Part shown: positions 60,140 to 64,000 of the stretch, one piece after another
Position numbering within the stretch: position 1 is the stretch's first letter
Layout of the letters: each line of letters begins with the position of its first letter
Origin: Pseudonocardia sp. 73-21
GTDB lineage: Bacteria > Actinomycetota > Actinomycetes > Mycobacteriales > Pseudonocardiaceae
NCBI RefSeq assembly: GCF_001899645.1
Contig: NZ_MKVV01000086.1
Span: forward strand, 1-64,000
DNA length: 64,000 nt
Reading direction: 5' to 3'
Program-made: the position numbers and the translations under genes
Notes under the pieces: generated by a model
Told to the model about the DNA's origin: nothing
Seen by the model: only the letters and a program-made list of their open reading frames with translations
Database searches by the model: none

Positions 60140-61747
60140 ATGCAGCGAAAAGGCATGACCCTGTCGGCCCGGATCCTGGTGGCCACACTCGGGATCATCG
60201 TCGTGACGATGCTGGTCGGGCTCGGGCTCTACTCGCGACTCACCAGTGTGGCGAACGACGACCAGGCCGTTGAACAGGCGCGGAGCGTCGCCGTGTCCCT
60301 GGGCGACGCCCCCGGGCTCGCAGAACTGGTCGTCGCCGGCGATCCGCACCACCAGCTGCCCGGCCTGGGGGAACGGGTCCGTCGTGACTCGGTGGCGTCC
60401 TATGTCGTCATCATCGACCGCTCCGGGATCCGCTACTCACATCCCAACGCGGCTCTGATCGGCCAACGCATCGAAGAACCCGTCGTCGCTCTGGACGGCG
60501 TCGTGCGCACGGGCATCGACGTGGGAAGCCTCGGCCGTTCGGCCAACGCCCGCGCCCCGATCGTCGACGCCGGCGGGCGCCCGGTGGGGGAGGTGTCGGT
60601 CGGGATCCTCGAGTCGGAGGTGGGTGTGCGCTTCACCCAGCAGATGGGCGACATCGCGCTCTACACGCTCCTCGCCCTGGGGCTCGGCGTCGTGGCGTCG
60701 CTCGTCCTGTCCCGTGCGATCACGCGTGCGACCTTCGACCTGGAGCCGGCCGAGATCGTGGCCCTCGTGCAGGAGCGGGAGGCCATGCTGCACGGGATCC
60801 GGGAGGGCGTCCTGGCCGTCGACACCCTGGGTCGGCTCAACGTCCTGAACGAGGAGGCCCGCCGTCTCCTGGCGATCCCCGCGGCGCGGCTCGGGCAGCA
60901 GCCGTCCGACTTCCTACCCGAGGGGCAGCTCCGCCGGATCGTCGCCGGCGAGGTGAACGGCCCGGACCTGGTGGTCGTCACCGACGAGAACCTGCTGGTC
61001 CTCAACCGGATGCCGGTGATCGTGGCCGGGCGCAACATCGGCTGGGTGGTGACGATCCGCGACCGGACGGAACTCGAGGCGCTGGTCCGCCAGCTCGACG
61101 CGGTCGAGGGGCTCACCACCGCACTGCGTGCCCAGGAACACGAGTTCGCCAACCGCCTGCACGTGCTGTCGGTGCTCCTGGAACTGGGTGAGTTCGACGA
61201 GGCTGCCGGCTACAGCCGGAGGCTGCAGTCCGAGACCGCGCTGGCGAGCGAGGACGTGCGGTCCAGGATCGGGTCTCCGGTCATCGCAGCCCTCGTCATC
61301 GCCAAGACGGCCGTCGCGGCGGAACGTGATGTGGTGATCCGGGTTGATCCCGGCAGCAGACTTGGGCACCTCGAGGGGGACAACATGCCGGTGGTGACGG
61401 TCCTGGGCAACCTCGTCGACAACGCCGTCGACGCTATCGCCGGCGATCCGGCGTCGGTGGGCCGGCACCCCCGCGGCACCGTCACCATCGCCCTCGCGCA
61501 CTCCGAGGGGAGCCTCCGGCTGGTCGTGACCGACGATGGTCCGGGGATCCCGGCGGATCACCTCGCCGAGGTGTTCGTCGACGGGTTCTCGACCAAGGAG
61601 CCGCGCTCCGGCATGCGCCGCGGGGTGGGACTGGCCCTGGTGCACCGGCTCGTGACGAGGTGCGGTGGCGCCATCACCGTCGGGTCGACCGGCGGAGCCC
61701 GCTTCGATGTCGTCCTGCCCCTGCGAGAACGTGAAGGAGTCCCATGA
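60140..61747 (+). CDS. DcuS/CitA-type sensor histidine kinase
   Basis: The 535-residue kinase has helix 1 (about 10-30), an exported PAS-like sensor with the DcuS/CitA hallmark RYSHPNAALIGQ, helix 2 (about 170-190), a cytoplasmic PAS and a CitA-type kinase core. The phospho-acceptor is in RAQEHEFANRLHVLSVLLEL; LVDNAVDAI and DDGPGIP are ATP-binding boxes. Such sensors recognise small carboxylates such as citrate or C4-dicarboxylates. The ATG at 60140 follows AGGGG. It overlaps its regulator by ATGA and may control the divergent ABC importer. Confidence 0.93.
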   Translation: MQRKGMTLSARILVATLGIIVVTMLVGLGLYSRLTSVANDDQAVEQARSVAVSLGDAPGLAELVVAGDPHHQLPGLGERVRRDSVASYVVIIDRSGIRYSHPNAALIGQRIEEPVVALDGVVRTGIDVGSLGRSANARAPIVDAGGRPVGEVSVGILESEVGVRFTQQMGDIALYTLLALGLGVVASLVLSRAITRATFDLEPAEIVALVQEREAMLHGIREGVLAVDTLGRLNVLNEEARRLLAIPAARLGQQPSDFLPEGQLRRIVAGEVNGPDLVVVTDENLLVLNRMPVIVAGRNIGWVVTIRDRTELEALVRQLDAVEGLTTALRAQEHEFANRLHVLSVLLELGEFDEAAGYSRRLQSETALASEDVRSRIGSPVIAALVIAKTAVAAERDVVIRVDPGSRLGHLEGDNMPVVTVLGNLVDNAVDAIAGDPASVGRHPRGTVTIALAHSEGSLRLVVTDDGPGIPADHLAEVFVDGFSTKEPRSGMRRGVGLALVHRLVTRCGGAITVGSTGGARFDVVLPLREREGVP

Positions 61748-62421
61748 TCCGGGTTCTCGTCGTCGACGACGATTACCACGTGGCCCGTGTGCACGCCAGG
61801 AGCGTGGGCACCGTCGACGGCTTCACCGTGGTCGGCGAGGCCCACTCCGGTGTGGAGGCGCTCGACATGGTGGCCTCCGCCGCGCCCGACCTGCTCCTGC
61901 TCGACATGTACCTGCCGGACTTCAGCGGCTTGGACCTCGTGCGGCGCATGTCGACGGCCGGCGGGCCGGTCGCGGACGTCATCCTTCTGACCGCGGCACG
62001 CGACATCGACTCGATCCGGTCCGCGATGCAGGTGGGTGCGTTTTACTACCTCGTCAAGCCGTTCACCCACGCCGCGCTGTGCGAGCAGCTCCATGCCTAC
62101 GCGGTCTGGCAGAGGCGCCTCGCCGAGGTGCCGGAGGCCGACCAGCACGACGTCGACGACCTCTTCGGCCTGCGGGGGGCCCGACCGCGGGGTGGGCCCG
62201 GGGCCCGGCCACTGGAGCCGACCATGGCGAAGGTCCTGCAGATCGTCACGGAGGCGACGGCTCCCGTGAGTGCTGTGGACGTGGCCAAGGCCCTCGGCGC
62301 GAGCAGGCCGACCGCGCAGCGCCATCTCGCCGATCTGGCGCGGAATCAGGTTCTCGAGCTGGTCCTCACCTACGGTGCGACCGGCCGACCCCAGCACCGC
62401 TACCGCCCGCATCCTCGCTGA
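61744..62421 (+). CDS. CitB/DcuR-type response regulator
   Basis: The 225-residue regulator has a receiver with IRVLVVDDDYHVAR, phospho-acceptor in DLLLLDMYLPDFSG, Thr in ILLTAAR and Lys in YYLVKPFTH. The C-terminal helix-turn-helix contains VSAVDVAKALGASRPTAQRH, as in CitB/DcuR proteins. It pairs with the kinase through an ATGA overlap. A likely target is the promoter region at 59995-60139, shared with the ABC importer operon. Confidence 0.93.
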   Translation: MIRVLVVDDDYHVARVHARSVGTVDGFTVVGEAHSGVEALDMVASAAPDLLLLDMYLPDFSGLDLVRRMSTAGGPVADVILLTAARDIDSIRSAMQVGAFYYLVKPFTHAALCEQLHAYAVWQRRLAEVPEADQHDVDDLFGLRGARPRGGPGARPLEPTMAKVLQIVTEATAPVSAVDVAKALGASRPTAQRHLADLARNQVLELVLTYGATGRPQHRYRPHPR

Positions 62422-62453
62422 GCCGGTCGGCGACGACCCGCCCGGCGGCTCAG
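62418..62453. terminator. possible hairpin between convergent genes
   Basis: CTGAGCCG (62418-62425) and CGGCTCAG (62446-62453) are perfect eight-base inverted arms with a 20-base G+C-rich spacer. They span the stops of the response regulator and the convergent ChrB-like gene. The long loop makes it a weaker terminator candidate than the 57134 hairpin. Confidence 0.4.
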
Positions 62454-63022
62454 GCCCCGTCCGACTCCCCGGCGTAGACCCACGCCCCGTAGCCCTCGAG
62501 CTCCTTCTCGCAGACGGCGAGGGCCTCCTCGCACGCCTGCCGGCCGGGGGCGCCGAAGACGTCCCGGCTCCGGATCTTGGCGAACCAGTTCCGCAGCTTG
62601 ATGAGATCCTCGTCGTTCTCCTCGAGCTCGGCGTAGGTGAAGTGCTCCTGACGGAACTCCTTGCGGATGCCCGCGACGAAGTCGTGGCACTTGTCGACGA
62701 TCTCGGCGTACTCGTCGTCACGGGCGGCCTGGAACGCGGCGCGGATCTCCTGCTCGCCGGCGAGCACCGCACAGGACAGCAGCGACGCGGTACCGGACAT
62801 GTCGAGGATCTCGCGCTGCAACAGCCGCAGTGCCCGCTCGGCCGTAGGCCCCGCGGGCAGTGCTGCGGCGGAGTTCTGCAGGTAGATCGCCCCGAGGCCC
62901 TTGAGTCGCCGCCACACGGTGGCCCGGAGCCGGGTGGGCTCCGACGGGATCCGGTAGATCAGGACGAGCCAGCCGGCGGGCGCGCCGTTCGTGGCGCGGG
63001 CGGAGACCTCGGCATCGCTCAC
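62450..63022 (-). CDS. ChrB-like protein (N-terminal ChrB domain)
   Basis: The 190-residue protein matches the N-terminal domain of ChrB: WLVLIYRIPSEPTRLRATVW, then RRLKGLGAIYLQNSAAALP and the later FTYAELEENDEDLIKLRNWF. ChrB proteins regulate or assist chromate resistance, but many short versions occur without ChrA and have no proven role. No chromate transporter is visible here. It begins 25 bases before the end of the window's chrB-COG4280 gap and is on the same strand as the upstream membrane pair. A stand-alone regulatory or redox role is possible. Confidence 0.82.
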   Translation of the reverse strand: MSDAEVSARATNGAPAGWLVLIYRIPSEPTRLRATVWRRLKGLGAIYLQNSAAALPAGPTAERALRLLQREILDMSGTASLLSCAVLAGEQEIRAAFQAARDDEYAEIVDKCHDFVAGIRKEFRQEHFTYAELEENDEDLIKLRNWFAKIRSRDVFGAPGRQACEEALAVCEKELEGYGAWVYAGESDGA

Positions 63023-63047
63023 GCCGTCAGTCTGCCGCGTCGGACCG

Positions 63048-63260
63048 TCACCCTCCCCGGCCGGGGCGGGCGACGCGCCACAGGCTCAGCGGCAGCACGA
63101 CGGCCACGGCCACCGGGAGCACCCACCAGGCCGCGACACCGGCCGAGGCGACCGCGAACGTCACCGCGAGCGCCACGACGACCGCGACGGCCACGCGCCA
63201 GTCGTCGCCGACCACGAAGTCGTACCAGAACGCCCCGAACGCCCTCAGCTTCCCGATCAC
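63048..63260 (-). CDS. small two-helix membrane protein
   Basis: The 70-residue protein begins VIGKLRAFGAFWYDFVVGDD and has two hydrophobic helices (VAVAVVVALAVTFAVASAGV and WWVLPVAVAVVLPLSLWRVA). The WYDFVVGDDW motif looks conserved. The GTG overlaps the stop of the upstream membrane-protein gene (GTGA), so it is probably a partner subunit. Function is unknown. Confidence 0.75.
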   Translation of the reverse strand: MIGKLRAFGAFWYDFVVGDDWRVAVAVVVALAVTFAVASAGVAAWWVLPVAVAVVLPLSLWRVARPGRGG

Positions 63261-64000
63261 GACGCCACCGCCGCGGTAACGGCGTTCCCGGCGCGGCGCA
63301 GGACGGCGACCAGCCCGAGCGCGAACAGTGCGACGGCCGGGACCACGACGAGCAGTGCGGCGTCGGCGCCGGGCCACTGCGCGCCGGCGCCCTCGGCGCC
63401 CCAGAAGATTCCGAAGGAGGTCAGCATGATGCCGACCACGAACTTCATCGTGTTCTCGGGTACCCGCGCCAGCGGTGCGCGGACGGCGATGCCGGCGACC
63501 GTGACGGCGAGGACGGCGGCGAGTGCCGCCACCGCGGCCAGCGGGATGTTCTGCTGGTTGGCACCGAACGTCAGCGCGATGAACGCCACCTCGAGGCCTT
63601 CGAGCACCACGCCCTTGAACGACAGGGTGAAGGAGTACCAGTCCGCGACGATGCCGCGCCGGCCGGCGGGGGCGGCCTCGGCCGCCGCCCGCTCCCGGAG
63701 GTAGATGGCGTCCTCGTCGTGCAGGGCCTTGAGACCGCTCGCCCGAAGCACCGCCTTGCGTAGCCACTGCAGGCCGAAGACCAGCAGCAACCCGCCGACC
63801 ACCAGGCGGAGCCCCTCGAGCGGGATCGCCGTCACGGCCGGGCCGAGCGCGGCCACGACCACCGCCAGCACGACGACGCCGGCGACGACCCCCGTGATGG
63901 CCGACCGCCAGTCCCTGCTCGTTCCCGCCGCCAGCACGATCGTCAGGGCCTCGACGGCCTCGACCGTGCAGGCGAGGAACACCGCTATGAACAGAGCGCC
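63257..64000 (-). CDS. COG4280-like polytopic membrane protein (5' end outside window)
   Basis: At least 247 residues are encoded, running off the window edge; the visible start ALFIAVFLACTVEAVEALTI is already inside a helix. Two repeats each contain an acidic membrane motif, EAVEALTIVLAAG and VVLEGLEVAFIALTFGANQQ, recalling the paired ExGD-type motifs of GDT1/TMEM165 cation transporters. Helices GVVAGVVVLAVVVAALGPAV and LVVGGLLLVFGLQWLRKAVL lie between them. It may transport a divalent cation; this is inferred only from the repeat design. Confidence 0.72.
   Translation of the reverse strand, partial: GALFIAVFLACTVEAVEALTIVLAAGTSRDWRSAITGVVAGVVVLAVVVAALGPAVTAIPLEGLRLVVGGLLLVFGLQWLRKAVLRASGLKALHDEDAIYLRERAAAEAAPAGRRGIVADWYSFTLSFKGVVLEGLEVAFIALTFGANQQNIPLAAVAALAAVLAVTVAGIAVRAPLARVPENTMKFVVGIMLTSFGIFWGAEGAGAQWPGADAALLVVVPAVALFALGLVAVLRRAGNAVTAAVAS

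Noticed and set aside
1..64000. Mobile elements, phage or CRISPR arrays
   Set aside because: No transposase, integrase, phage structural gene or regularly spaced repeat was visible. The 19-kb gene remnants have no flanking insertion-sequence ends that I could identify.
1..64000. tRNA or rRNA genes
   Set aside because: I saw no T-loop GGTTCGAATCC-type signature in an intergenic space. A covariance-model scan would be decisive.

Overview
The window is very G+C-rich DNA with dense, often overlapping genes, many GTG starts and typical actinobacterial families: MurT/GatD lipid II amidation, CsoR copper sensing, YkuD L,D-transpeptidases, a lysylphosphatidylglycerol synthase and DUF1707. A chromosome of a Pseudonocardia-like member of the Pseudonocardiaceae fits best; this is inferred from gene style, not from a marker gene. 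I saw no rRNA, tRNA, CRISPR array, transposase or phage gene. Every call comes from reading the sequence; no database search was possible.

Layout. 1-7.8 kb: the 5' end of a PabA/TrpG-type amidotransferase, a coupled GT2/GT-C glycosyltransferase pair, small membrane proteins, a Kelch remnant, two L,D-transpeptidases, a four-helix membrane protein and a receiver-only response regulator. Two near-identical palindromes sit about 60 nt upstream of one transpeptidase and of the membrane protein. 7.8-10.7 kb: a csoR-copZ-copA copper efflux operon with a CsoR-type operator. 10.8-18.9 kb: a divergent, tightly packed complex-I-like cluster, nuoA-(degenerate NuoB/NuoD-like)-HJKLMN, which has the membrane arm but no electron-input module. 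19.0-19.8 kb: gene remnants (a DyP-type peroxidase tail and two PAP2 phosphatases). 20-21 kb: a second CsoR-family repressor of the two-cysteine (CstR-like) type, a DUF302 protein and a small Cys-rich protein around two G-tract operators. 21.2-28 kb: an OmpR/HK two-component system, a ClC channel, a YeiH-type exporter and a persulfide-dioxygenase/rhodanese fusion. 28-34 kb: an M28 peptidase, a secreted phosphoesterase with a lipoprotein, and a MarR/DUF2269 pair sharing a long inverted repeat. 34-43.5 kb: lgt, then a plus-strand run of surface enzymes (phosphodiester glycosidase, two paralogous esterases, lysyl-PG synthase, SGNH hydrolase, DUF1707).

43.5-53.7 kb holds eleven minus-strand genes, nearly all overlapping by a few bases: lipoprotein, two ABC ATPases, an FtsX-like permease, murT, gatD, a 53-aa membrane peptide, a DMT transporter, a PAP2 phosphatase, DedA and MscS. 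A class A penicillin-binding protein lies just upstream. This looks like one envelope operon combining lipid II amidation with recycling of the undecaprenyl carrier. 56-64 kb: a secreted SGNH hydrolase, a NitT/TauT-type ABC importer divergent from a DcuS/CitA-type two-component system, a ChrB-like protein and a COG4280-like membrane protein cut by the window edge.

The two most interesting systems are the orphan complex-I membrane arm, with a Met/His-rich partner protein next to copper efflux genes, and the eleven-gene envelope operon. Several regulatory palindromes give testable regulons.
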